Origin: Oxalobacteraceae bacterium
Lineage (GTDB): Bacteria > Pseudomonadota > Gammaproteobacteria > Burkholderiales > Burkholderiaceae_D
Direction of reading: 5' to 3'
NCBI GenBank assembly: GCA_027490725.1
Contig: JAIXXN010000024.1
Location: 1-64,000, forward strand
DNA: 64,000 bases
Under the pieces are notes generated by a model, which saw nothing but the letters and a program-made list of their open reading frames with translations, was not told the DNA's origin and did not search any database. This document shows positions 19,114-27,372 of this stretch, in pieces; positions within the stretch are counted from its first letter, which is position 1, and each line of letters opens with the position of its first letter. A program made the translations under genes and the position numbers.

Positions 19114-19836
19114 TCATCGTTCCGTCGCGGTGCGATTTAGTGGAAGATACAGTTCTCGTAGCGAGATTGCGATGACCAGATCGTCAATCATGCCACCTGC
19201 CACGTCGTCGTTTGCACTTTGTGGGCGAATATAAAAGGTGGTTGTGCCGGCGCTGTTTGCTTGTTCATCCGTCCCTCCAGCAGCGTTGCGTGGAATACCC
19301 AAAGTGCTGGTGCCTGGGCCGTTTTTGCCGCTGGAAAAAACAACGACAGGAGTACATTCGGCGCTTAGATCGCATTTTGCTGCCCCAACTTTATGGTAAG
19401 TGCGCCCGTCTGCAGTCCTGCTGAGGAGTTGTTTATCCGCTATTGATTGGCCGATTTGTATTTTATTTTCAACAAATGATCGAGTGGCGCTATAGCGCAA
19501 AAGAGTCCCCCAACCATCTGTTCTTTCGATCCCTAAGGTAACCCATGGAATGAAGCCGCTACATGCTTGTTGGTCAACACACGGCTGTGTGGTTTCATGC
19601 CCATCAATTGCGCTGACTGCTGGGCGGGGAAAACGTCCATTTCTTAGCGCATAACCAATAAGTGCTTCTCGGGCACTTTGTAAAGTGCGGAACGTCTGTT
19701 GATCGTTAAGCAGACTTTGTCGGGCAGGTGCGAACATCCGCATCAGAACAAGCGATGAAGCGAGAGAGAGTAACAATGTGAACAGGAGTAGCGCCGCACC
19801 TGTCTGTTGGTGGGCACCTGCGCGCGTGGGAAGCAT
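19114..19836 (-). CDS. Pilin-like (PilX/pseudopilin-type) membrane protein, orphan
   Basis: A 240-residue protein with a short basic, Gln-rich leader followed by one hydrophobic N-terminal helix (TGAALLLFTLLLSLASSLVLM), then a soluble domain with about four cysteines (PCVDQQACSGF; KCDLSAEC). The layout recalls type IV/type II minor pilins that start with a Q-x-G-A-A-L-L type segment, but the classical G-F-x-x-x-E cleavage motif is not obvious. Segments such as LIGYALRNGRFPRP and DGWGTLLRYS resemble those of type II secretion pseudopilin-like proteins. No pilus or secretion genes surround it, so its partner system is elsewhere or absent. Confidence 0.65.
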   Translation of the reverse strand: MLPTRAGAHQQTGAALLLFTLLLSLASSLVLMRMFAPARQSLLNDQQTFRTLQSAREALIGYALRNGRFPRPAVSAIDGHETTQPCVDQQACSGFIPWVTLGIERTDGWGTLLRYSATRSFVENKIQIGQSIADKQLLSRTADGRTYHKVGAAKCDLSAECTPVVVFSSGKNGPGTSTLGIPRNAAGGTDEQANSAGTTTFYIRPQSANDDVAGGMIDDLVIAISLRELYLPLNRTATER

Positions 19837-20002
19837 ATCTGAGTCGTCTATATCGCTTGTGTTTGTTTATGTTACCTGAGCTGAGGTGCCATTGCTATAA
19901 AACTGCCGCAGGGGGGATTCTTGTCGGTACAATGCAGAGTTGCTCAGGCATGTCCATGCCCTTTTAAGACGGTTGTCTTCTCTTCTTTTTTTTTTAAAAT
20001 TT

Positions 20003-21910
20003 ATGGCTGTTATTTCTTTATCTGCTGCTCAACTGGCTTTTGGTCATGTTGCACTTCTCGACCACGCGGAGTTTTCGCTGGAAACCGGGGAGCGTGTCGG
20101 GCTGATCGGTCGCAATGGTACGGGTAAATCTTCCTTGCTGAAAATAATCTCAGGCCGCATCAAGTTGGATGATGGTCTTTTGGTAATGCAGCAAGGGTTG
20201 AACATTGCCTACGTTGAACAAGAGCCCGTCTTTGATCCTGCTGCGACGGTATTTGATATTGTCGCCACAGGGATGGGGCAGCAGCAGGCAATGCTCAACG
20301 AATATGAGGCGCTTACCGGACAATTTGGGAATGGCGATGATGACGCGCTAATGGAGCGCATGCATGACTTGCAAGTGAGGCTTGATGCCGTCGATGGTTG
20401 GTCATTGGCAAATAAAGTCGAAACCACGCTTAATCGCCTCAATCTCGCTGGCTCCTCACCGATGGGCACACTGTCTGGCGGGATGCAGAAGCGCGTTGCG
20501 TTGGCTGTCGCGCTGGTTTCTACGCCGGATGTACTGTTGCTCGATGAGCCAACTAACCACTTGGATTTTACATCGATCATGTGGTTGGAAGGATTGCTGC
20601 GCGAGTATAAAGGCTCTGTATTATTTATCACGCACGATCGTAGCTTCCTCGACAATGTCGCGACGCGGATTATTGAGTTAGATCGTGGGCGACTATTGTC
20701 TTACCCAGGAAACTTTAGTGCGTACCAGACTAGAAAAACCGAACAACTTGAGATTGAAGAAGTCGAGTCTGCAAAATTTGATAAGTTTCTTGCACAGGAA
20801 GAGGTCTGGATCCGGAAGGGTGTCAAAGCACGTCGCGTGAGGGATGAAGGGCGAGTGCGTCGACTTGAAGCTCTGCGCTTGCAACGCGCAGCGCGCCGTG
20901 AGCAGCAAGGTCAGATTCGGCTGGAAGTTGCATCAGGTGAGCGGTCAGGCAAAATCGTCGCAGATCTCGAGAATACCAATAAATCTTTCGGGGATAAGAA
21001 AATCCTGAGCGATTTTAGTGCGACTATTTTGCGAGGGGATAAGGTTGGCCTTATCGGCCCCAATGGTGCAGGAAAAAGTACTTTACTAAAGATTATCCTT
21101 GGTGAATTAGTCCCAGACGCTGGTACTGCGCGCCTCGGAACTAAATTGCAAGTTGCTTACTTTGATCAGATGCGGGCGCAGTTGGATGATGAGGCTAGTC
21201 TCATGGATACCATAGCGCCAGGTAGCGACTGGGTGGAGATTAATGGTGCGCGTAAGCATGTCATGAGCTATCTGGGCGATTTTCTCTTTGCGCCGGAACG
21301 GGCGCGTTCGCCTGTCAAATCGCTTTCGGGCGGTGAGCGCAATCGCTTGTTGCTCGCGCGTCTGTTTGCGAAACCTGCGAACTGTCTCGTCTTAGATGAG
21401 CCGACCAACGATCTGGATATTGACACGCTGGAACTACTTGAGGAGTTGCTGGAAGAGTACACCGGCACTGTATTTTTGGTAAGTCATGACCGCACATTCC
21501 TTGATAACGTTGTCACCCAAGTCATCGTTGCGGAAGGGGATGGTGTCTGGCGAGAATATGTGGGGGGATACAGTGATTGGGAGCGCGTGCGAGCCAGCTT
21601 GGCGGTGGCGGCGAAGCCCTTGCCTAAGGCGCCCCTAACTGTTGAAACGCGGGAAGTTTCAGCGCCAGCAGTCGGAAAACCAAGGAAGTTAACAAACAAA
21701 GAACAGCGTGAACTAGATGCGTTACCGGAAATGATCGCAAAACTGGAGGACGAGCAAGCGACCCTGGCGATTGCGCTGGCTGCTCCTGATGTTTACAAGC
21801 AGAACCCGGCCGAAGCGAAGCGGATGGCGGCTCGGCTTGAGGCGATTGAGAACGAGTTGATGGCTGCACTGGAGCGCTGGGATCAAATTGAGATGCGTGC
21901 ATCGACTTAA
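20003..21910 (+). CDS. uup: ABC-F family ATPase, Uup type
   Basis: A 635-residue soluble protein with two ABC cassettes and no membrane domain. Cassette 1: Walker A GRNGTGKSS, signature LSGGM, Walker B LLLDEPTNHLD. Cassette 2: GPNGAGKST, LSGGE, LVLDEPTNDLD. The inter-cassette linker is charged. A C-terminal coiled coil (NKEQRELDALPEMIAKLEDE..., ending near ALERWDQIE) is the hallmark of Uup, which binds ribosomes or branched DNA and limits tandem-repeat deletion. ATG 20003 is taken because the 21-residue extension from 19940 is not homologous in flavour; a T-rich stretch precedes the ATG and no good Shine-Dalgarno is visible. Confidence 0.92.
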   Translation: MAVISLSAAQLAFGHVALLDHAEFSLETGERVGLIGRNGTGKSSLLKIISGRIKLDDGLLVMQQGLNIAYVEQEPVFDPAATVFDIVATGMGQQQAMLNEYEALTGQFGNGDDDALMERMHDLQVRLDAVDGWSLANKVETTLNRLNLAGSSPMGTLSGGMQKRVALAVALVSTPDVLLLDEPTNHLDFTSIMWLEGLLREYKGSVLFITHDRSFLDNVATRIIELDRGRLLSYPGNFSAYQTRKTEQLEIEEVESAKFDKFLAQEEVWIRKGVKARRVRDEGRVRRLEALRLQRAARREQQGQIRLEVASGERSGKIVADLENTNKSFGDKKILSDFSATILRGDKVGLIGPNGAGKSTLLKIILGELVPDAGTARLGTKLQVAYFDQMRAQLDDEASLMDTIAPGSDWVEINGARKHVMSYLGDFLFAPERARSPVKSLSGGERNRLLLARLFAKPANCLVLDEPTNDLDIDTLELLEELLEEYTGTVFLVSHDRTFLDNVVTQVIVAEGDGVWREYVGGYSDWERVRASLAVAAKPLPKAPLTVETREVSAPAVGKPRKLTNKEQRELDALPEMIAKLEDEQATLAIALAAPDVYKQNPAEAKRMAARLEAIENELMAALERWDQIEMRAST

Positions 21911-21952
21911 GTGGCGAAATGGTAAATGCTACAATGTTTGCAAGTTAACTTG
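21907..21952 (+). promoter_or_regulatory. Candidate promoter and perfect palindrome at the head of the eps locus
   Basis: An extended -10 element TGC-TACAAT (21927-21935) stands 17 bases after a weak TTAAGT (21907-21912). Just downstream, where transcription would begin, is the perfect 12-bp palindrome CAAGTTAACTTG (21941-21952), then AAGGAT (21955-21960) serving GTG 21966. The arrangement suits repression or activation at the first gene of the polysaccharide locus. The regulator is unknown. Confidence 0.45.
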
Positions 21953-21965
21953 ATAAGGATGTAAT

Positions 21966-22628
21966 GTGTTCAGCCGCGCAGTTTGGCCCCGGGTTTTGCC
22001 ATTTCTTACCTACATGCTCTTCATTGTGGTCGCTGATTTGGCAGCGCGATGTGGTGCAAGTGCTGAGCAAATCCGATGGATTTATCCGCTTAAAATCTTT
22101 ACGGTAGTTGCTTTATTGGTGGTATTTTGGGGACGTTACGATGAACTGCGCGGGACACGTCTAAGCTGGAGGGCGATAGTGCTCGCCTCCATAGCCGGGG
22201 TTGTTGTCTGGTGGTTGTGGATTCACCTCAACGCCAACTGGATGGTGCTGGGGCAGTCAGCAGGGTTTGATCCACGCGATTCGGAACGAATGAACTGGCC
22301 ATTGGTTCTGGTTCGTTTGGTGGGGGCAGTTGCAGTTGTGCCGCTGATGGAGGAGTTATTCTGGCGCTCGTTTCTATTGCGCTGGCTCACCAATGAGAGA
22401 TTCGAGGTGGTTCCGGTCGCCCACATAAGCTGGCGCAATATTGTTGTAAGTTCGGTTCTTTTTGGGGTTGAGCATAACACGTGGTTTGCTGGTGTCATTG
22501 CGGGTATTGTTTATGCCCTTCTTTACTGGCGGAGCGCCAACCTCTGGTTGGCGGTGCTGGCACATGCTGTCACCAACGGGGTGCTGGGTGTCTGGATTAT
22601 TTCTACAGGTAGCTGGCAATACTGGTAA
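21966..22628 (+). CDS. CAAX-protease-related (CPBP) membrane protein of the exosortase B locus
   Basis: A 220-residue multi-TM protein with the Abi/CPBP metalloprotease motifs: EE(x)3R as MEELFWRSF (Glu129, Glu130), FGVEHNTWFAG with the metal-binding His, and LAHAVTN near the C-terminus. A family defined as CAAX prenyl protease-related (TIGR03008) is found with PEP-CTERM/exosortase loci, where its role is not settled; processing of sorted proteins is one idea. GTG 21966 is used with AAGGAT a few bases upstream; the overlapping ATG 21964 is in another frame. Confidence 0.85.
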   Translation: MFSRAVWPRVLPFLTYMLFIVVADLAARCGASAEQIRWIYPLKIFTVVALLVVFWGRYDELRGTRLSWRAIVLASIAGVVVWWLWIHLNANWMVLGQSAGFDPRDSERMNWPLVLVRLVGAVAVVPLMEELFWRSFLLRWLTNERFEVVPVAHISWRNIVVSSVLFGVEHNTWFAGVIAGIVYALLYWRSANLWLAVLAHAVTNGVLGVWIISTGSWQYW

Positions 22629-22677
22629 CATTATAATATCTAGCCGTTTTATCAATTCTCTTAGGCAAAAAAAAGAC

Positions 22678-23949
22678 ATGTTGAGCCCCTTGAACGTACT
22701 AATGATCGAAGACAGTGATGCTGTAAGCGTAACCCATTCAGGTTCGGTCCATCGCGCACCTCCTGCTGCGCTGTGTTTGGCTATGCTGATTGGTGCGCTG
22801 AGTGTGGGCAATTCATCGGCAACGGAAAATGACAAATTTAATGTGTTTGCTTCCGCCAACTACTCCCATGAAAGTAATTTGTTCCGCTTGCCAGATGCGC
22901 AAGTGGGTTACGGCGGGGTTAGAGACGATAATTTCCGGCAGTTGATGGCAGGTTTTTCTTTTAGGGAAAATTTGGGGCGGCAAGTTTTCAGTGTGGAGGC
23001 GCAGGCTAGTCGGGCATCGTTCGATCATTTTACACAGCTGGATTACACAGGAAAGACGGGGCGTTTCAATTGGGGATGGCATTTAGGTAACCATGTCGAT
23101 GGAACTGCCGGTGTGGCGTACAGTGAAACGCTGGCGCCGTACACCGATGTTGTGACCAATGAGCGTAATTTGCGAACCGAACAGCATTCGTTTGCAACTG
23201 CGGCGTGGACTTTTCACCCCTCTTGGCGTGCACGTATCGGGGCAGATCACTATCGTTACAAATATGATCTTCTGAGTCAGTCGCTGAATAATCATCGTGA
23301 CGACAGGGGCGAGGTCGGAGTGGATTATTTGGCTGGAAGTGGTAGTAGCATTGGGGGGCAAATTAATTCATTGCGGCGCAGATATGACATGCTGCGCAGT
23401 TTTAATGGCCAGGCATTTGATGCAGGGAGTGACCAGACGGATTTGAAATTGAAAGTGGTTTGGCAGGCAACTCCAGTAACGCTGCTTCAGTTTTTGGGTG
23501 GGCGTTCGCAGCGGAGTTATAGCTCTACAAACGAGCGGGATTCGCGCGGCGTGAACGCTCGAGTGTCTGGGAGTACCATGGCGGCAGGCAAATTGCGTAT
23601 AAGTGGGAGCGTGTGGAGAGAGTATGCGGGGGTCGAAAGTAGTATTGCGAGCTATAGTCTGAACAATGGTGGAAACCTGTCTGGGAATTGGACGGTGACG
23701 TCTAAGGTGCAGGCGACAGTCGACGCAAAATACGTTCGTCGTCGTTTTGAAGGCTTGCTCGCCTCGCGCCTTCCTCAGGGTTTGAGCGACTCGACAAGAA
23801 CCTATTCAATGGGTTTGAATTATGCTCCTTTGCCACAGATAACCTTGAGTACTTCCGTATTTCGGGAAGCTCGTTCGGGCGTAGCGTTTCTTGGTAGTGG
23901 TAGCTACCACGCGAACGGTGTAAGTTTCACAGGCAATCTGCAATATTAA
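22678..23949 (+). CDS. epsL: EpsL-type outer membrane beta-barrel protein
   Basis: A ~423-residue exported protein placed at the start of an exosortase B polysaccharide operon, where the EpsL family of putative outer membrane proteins sits. After a short N-terminus and signal-like stretch (ALCLAMLIGALSVGNSSA), the chain alternates polar and aromatic residues as in a beta-barrel and ends in an aromatic residue (NLQY), as outer membrane proteins usually do. It may be the exopolysaccharide outer-membrane channel or a secretion aid. ATG 22678 is preferred over the upstream 22462, which overlaps the protease gene; ATG 22702 is also possible. Confidence 0.8.
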   Translation: MLSPLNVLMIEDSDAVSVTHSGSVHRAPPAALCLAMLIGALSVGNSSATENDKFNVFASANYSHESNLFRLPDAQVGYGGVRDDNFRQLMAGFSFRENLGRQVFSVEAQASRASFDHFTQLDYTGKTGRFNWGWHLGNHVDGTAGVAYSETLAPYTDVVTNERNLRTEQHSFATAAWTFHPSWRARIGADHYRYKYDLLSQSLNNHRDDRGEVGVDYLAGSGSSIGGQINSLRRRYDMLRSFNGQAFDAGSDQTDLKLKVVWQATPVTLLQFLGGRSQRSYSSTNERDSRGVNARVSGSTMAAGKLRISGSVWREYAGVESSIASYSLNNGGNLSGNWTVTSKVQATVDAKYVRRRFEGLLASRLPQGLSDSTRTYSMGLNYAPLPQITLSTSVFREARSGVAFLGSGSYHANGVSFTGNLQY

Positions 23950-23956
23950 TCGTTAT

Positions 23957-25336
23957 ATGACTCTTAATGATATACCCGTAATTTCCCTATTTCAGCGTGT
24001 GATTGATCCGCTGATCATTATGGGAATGCTGTACGTGTGCGCGATGTTATTCGATGAGCCCTTCACCGGATACTATCTGGTGCTAATGATATTGGCCTTC
24101 TTTATTTCCACATCGGTTTATCAATACGTTGATCCATATCGCCCTTGGCGGAGTGGGCGTACCCTCGTTTACGTCCGCGATACCATTTGTGGTTGGGCGA
24201 TCACGGTCGGTGTGTTGGTGCTTATCGGCTCCGTGGGGGGGCTGACTAAACGGTTTGATCAGTCCATTATCTTCGCCTGGGCGGTGTTGACTCCGCTAAT
24301 GTTGTTGCTGAGTCATCTAACTATGCGTCGTAGCAATCTGGGGCGCGGAGTGGATGAGGCTCGCTCAGTCTTAATTGTCGGGGTGAATGAAGTCGGCTTA
24401 AAGTTTTCGCAGGTTTGCGCGCGTAATCCCAACTTATTCATGCGGGTTGTGGGCTTTTTTGATGATCGGGTTAGTGATCGTTTTCCTACCAACATGCGCG
24501 AGCCGGTACTTGGGAAAATGGGGGATGTTGCGGCTTACGTAAGAGAAAATAGTATTAAGATGATTTTCATTAGTCAGCCGATATCTGCGCAACCGCGAAT
24601 ACGCAAACTGCTTGATGAGTTGCAAGATACAACTGCATCAGTTTATTTTTTGCCGGATATTTATGTATTTGATCTTATGCAGGCAAGGTTTGATAACGTG
24701 GGGGGAATGCCAGTTATCGCGATTTGTGAGTCACCGTTCACGGGCGTAAATAGTTTGGTAAAACGGTTAAGCGATATTGTATTGGGACTAATTATCCAGA
24801 TCGCGCTCTTGCCGCTAATGGTGCTGATAGCACTCGCGGTAAAACTCAGTTCGCCCGGTCCAATTATTTTTAGGCAGCGCCGATATGGTCTCTACGGTGA
24901 GGAAATCATTGTCTACAAATTCCGATCTATGACTGTGACGGATGATGGTCCGACGGTGGTTCAGGCTAAGCGAAATGATCAACGCGTCACCAAAGTTGGC
25001 AGTTTTCTGCGTAGGAGTTCGCTGGACGAGTTACCTCAATTCATAAATGTGTTGCAGGGGCGTATGAGTATTGTCGGCCCCCGCCCCCATGCAGTAGCGC
25101 ACAATGAACAGTATCGGAAGTTGATTAAGGGTTACATGCTGCGTCACAAGGTTAAGCCCGGTATTACAGGATGGGCTCAGGTGAACGGATTGCGGGGCGA
25201 GACGGAGACGCTTGATAAAATGGAGGCGCGGGTACATTACGACCTGGACTACCTGCGAAAATGGTCATTGTTGCTGGATTTATGGATCATTATCAAGACC
25301 GTGCAAGTGGTGCTGAAACGTGAAAATGCTCACTAA
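23957..25336 (+). CDS. Undecaprenyl-phosphate sugar phosphotransferase (priming enzyme, WcaJ/EpsB-like)
   Basis: A 459-residue polyprenyl glycosylphosphotransferase that starts repeat-unit synthesis by moving hexose-1-phosphate, typically glucose, from UDP-sugar to undecaprenyl phosphate. Four or five TM helices lie in residues ~1-120, then a CoA-binding-like Rossmann region (VLIVGVNEVGLKF, ~135-150). The C-terminal bacterial sugar transferase domain follows: KRLSDIVLG membrane entry, SPGPIIFRQRRYG, YKFRSM, LDELPQFINV and KPGITGWAQVNGLRG. It begins seven bases after epsL. Confidence 0.93.
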   Translation: MTLNDIPVISLFQRVIDPLIIMGMLYVCAMLFDEPFTGYYLVLMILAFFISTSVYQYVDPYRPWRSGRTLVYVRDTICGWAITVGVLVLIGSVGGLTKRFDQSIIFAWAVLTPLMLLLSHLTMRRSNLGRGVDEARSVLIVGVNEVGLKFSQVCARNPNLFMRVVGFFDDRVSDRFPTNMREPVLGKMGDVAAYVRENSIKMIFISQPISAQPRIRKLLDELQDTTASVYFLPDIYVFDLMQARFDNVGGMPVIAICESPFTGVNSLVKRLSDIVLGLIIQIALLPLMVLIALAVKLSSPGPIIFRQRRYGLYGEEIIVYKFRSMTVTDDGPTVVQAKRNDQRVTKVGSFLRRSSLDELPQFINVLQGRMSIVGPRPHAVAHNEQYRKLIKGYMLRHKVKPGITGWAQVNGLRGETETLDKMEARVHYDLDYLRKWSLLLDLWIIIKTVQVVLKRENAH

Positions 25337-25562
25337 TCGTCTAACTTTCGAGGCAACTAAATGATGCTTTTGCCAATGGCGCCGGTACATGAGGTAATAT
25401 AGGCAAAACAGAGTAACCACATTCTTTATGTTTTCATATTGACAATCAATTGTAACTGCAGCCATACTTCGCTGTGGATTTATTATTGATCTGCGTCAAC
25501 AGAAGTTGTTTTTATAGTTGAAATGCTGGTGGCTCCTGCTGCTGGCTTACCGAGGATTCCAA

Positions 25563-26498
25563 TTGAAATACAGCAAATTTAAACAGAAACAATTTGGGCG
25601 TCGCGGTACGCTTGTGGTCGCCACCGTGCTGATGCTGTCACTCGGATTGACGGCTTGCGGCAAGAAGGAGGCTAAGCCGGGTCAAACGCTGGCTAGCGTG
25701 AATGGCGAAGAAATCACCGTATTGCAGCTCAATGAGGAATTGCAACGGGCGGGTACTCAAGCTGCGCAGCAAGAAGAGGCGAGCAAGCAGGTGCTGGAAG
25801 CGCTGATCGATCGACAAGTCGTGTTGAACGAGGCATCCAAGGATAAGCTGGACCGTGATCCTAAGGTGATGCAGGCGATCGAACGGGCGAAAGCCTTAAT
25901 CATCGCGCAAGCCTATATGCAAAAGAAAGTAAGCGTTCAGGGAAAGCCGACGGCTGCAGAAGTCTCTGATTATTTCAACAAGCATCCAGAGTTCTTCAGT
26001 CAGCGTAAGCAGCTTGATATGCGGCAAGTCGTGTTCGCAAGCAAGGACATAAATGAAGAGTTTAAGGGCGTGATTGACGGCGCTAAGACCTTGGATGAAG
26101 TTATCGCTTGGATGACGGAACATAGTGTTAAATTTTCACGTGGCCAGTCCTCACGCTCCAGCGCGGATTTGCCTTCTCAATTGGTAACTAAATTATTGAG
26201 TATGCCAAAGGGCCAGCTGTTCATCGTTAAAGAAGGTGAGAGAAGCGTGTTGACGGCGATTGTGGATGTTAAAGATACGCCGGTACAGTTAGATCAGGCG
26301 ACTGGTCAGATTGAACAATTCCTCTTCAATCAGAAGAACAAGGCGGCTGCCGATGCGGAATTGGCCCGGCTGCGTGCGGCGGCGAAGATTGAATACTTGA
26401 ATGGCAAGGCACCGGAGAAAGCTGCGCCGGCAAGTCCTGCTAGCGCGCCATCAAGTGCTGATGCCCAGAACGCTCGTGGCGTTGCTGGTTTGAAGTAA
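25563..26498 (+). CDS. epsD: EpsD-family peptidyl-prolyl isomerase-like lipoprotein
   Basis: A 311-residue lipoprotein whose signal ends at the lipobox LGLTACG, followed by an SurA/parvulin-like helical chaperone arm (~45-150) and a weak parvulin domain (KQLDMRQVVFASKD...). It probably helps assemble the export machinery in the periplasm. TTG 25563 is chosen because GAGGAT lies 5-6 bases upstream and gives a normal signal peptide; an earlier TTG (25518) would add 15 residues without a binding site. The C-terminus is a low-complexity Ala/Pro/Ser tail. Confidence 0.85.
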   Translation: MKYSKFKQKQFGRRGTLVVATVLMLSLGLTACGKKEAKPGQTLASVNGEEITVLQLNEELQRAGTQAAQQEEASKQVLEALIDRQVVLNEASKDKLDRDPKVMQAIERAKALIIAQAYMQKKVSVQGKPTAAEVSDYFNKHPEFFSQRKQLDMRQVVFASKDINEEFKGVIDGAKTLDEVIAWMTEHSVKFSRGQSSRSSADLPSQLVTKLLSMPKGQLFIVKEGERSVLTAIVDVKDTPVQLDQATGQIEQFLFNQKNKAAADAELARLRAAAKIEYLNGKAPEKAAPASPASAPSSADAQNARGVAGLK

Positions 26499-26531
26499 TT
26501 TTAACTATTGCAAGCAAGAGGTAGGGGTACT

Positions 26532-27320
26532 ATGAAACGATTAATGATCTGCCTGACCACGGTGTTCTTATGGTCTATTTGGGGCAGCGCGATGGCGCTC
26601 GATGCCGTGTTGGGAGCGGGTGATGTGCTGAAAGTGACTGTTTATAATAATCCCGACCTCACCACTGAAACCCGTATTAGCGATGCTGGAACCATCACAT
26701 TTCCATTGTTGGGGGTTGTAGAGATTGCCGGGTTGAGCAATGTTGCGGCTGAGAAAAAAATCGGCACAATGCTCGAAGGCGGTGGTTTTTTGCGTAAGGC
26801 TCAGGTCAATATTCTTGTGACCCAACTGCAAAATCAGCAAATCTCGATACTCGGTCAAGTGAATCGTCCTGGGCGCTACCCCGTCGAGGGAAAGCGCAGC
26901 GTGCTCGACATGCTGGCAATGGCAGGGGGGATTGCTGCCGATGGTTCCGATACCGTCTCGTTGATCCGCAAACGCAATGGGAAAACTACCAAGGATCAGG
27001 TCGACATCGTTGGCATGGTGCGTGCTGGTGAATTGAATGGCGATTATGAATTGGCCGCCAATGATGTGTTGTACGTTGAGCGCGCGCCGCGCTTTTACAT
27101 CTACGGCGAAGTTCAACGTCCGGGCCCTTTCCGTTTGGAACGCGGTATGACCGTATTGCAGGCCCTGTCTACCGGTGGCGGTCTGACAGCACGTGGCTCG
27201 GAAAGAGGTCTTACGATAAAGCGCCGTGACGTAAATGGGAAGCAACAGATCATCGATGTTAAGCAAGATGATTTGGTGCAAGTTGACGATGTTGTTTACG
27301 TCAAAGAAAGTTTGTTCTGA
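26532..27320 (+). CDS. epsE: EpsE: outer membrane polysaccharide export protein (Wza-like)
   Basis: A 262-residue exported protein with a signal peptide (ends SAMALDA) and then the polysaccharide export domain beginning LGAGDVLKVTVYNNPDLT. Two SLBB-like beta-grasp segments follow (ISILGQVNRPGRYPVEG and FYIYGEVQRPGPFRLERG). It would form the outer-membrane ring through which the polymer leaves. ATG 26532 has GAGGTAGGGG just before it; the frame could open at TTG 26508, but that has no binding site. Confidence 0.92.
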   Translation: MKRLMICLTTVFLWSIWGSAMALDAVLGAGDVLKVTVYNNPDLTTETRISDAGTITFPLLGVVEIAGLSNVAAEKKIGTMLEGGGFLRKAQVNILVTQLQNQQISILGQVNRPGRYPVEGKRSVLDMLAMAGGIAADGSDTVSLIRKRNGKTTKDQVDIVGMVRAGELNGDYELAANDVLYVERAPRFYIYGEVQRPGPFRLERGMTVLQALSTGGGLTARGSERGLTIKRRDVNGKQQIIDVKQDDLVQVDDVVYVKESLF

Positions 27321-27328
27321 TGCGCGCT

Positions 27329-27361
27329 CCGAGAGTGACTCGGTCTCTTTTTGTTTCTTTT
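27329..27361 (+). terminator. Weak hairpin with T-rich tail between epsE and epsF
   Basis: CCGAG (27329-27333) and CTCGG (27339-27343) form a five-base stem with a five-base loop, followed by TCTCTTTTTGTTTCTTTT. The stem is short, so it may attenuate rather than end transcription, lowering EpsF/EpsG relative to EpsE. Confidence 0.4.
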
Positions 27362-27372
27362 GAGAATACGTT

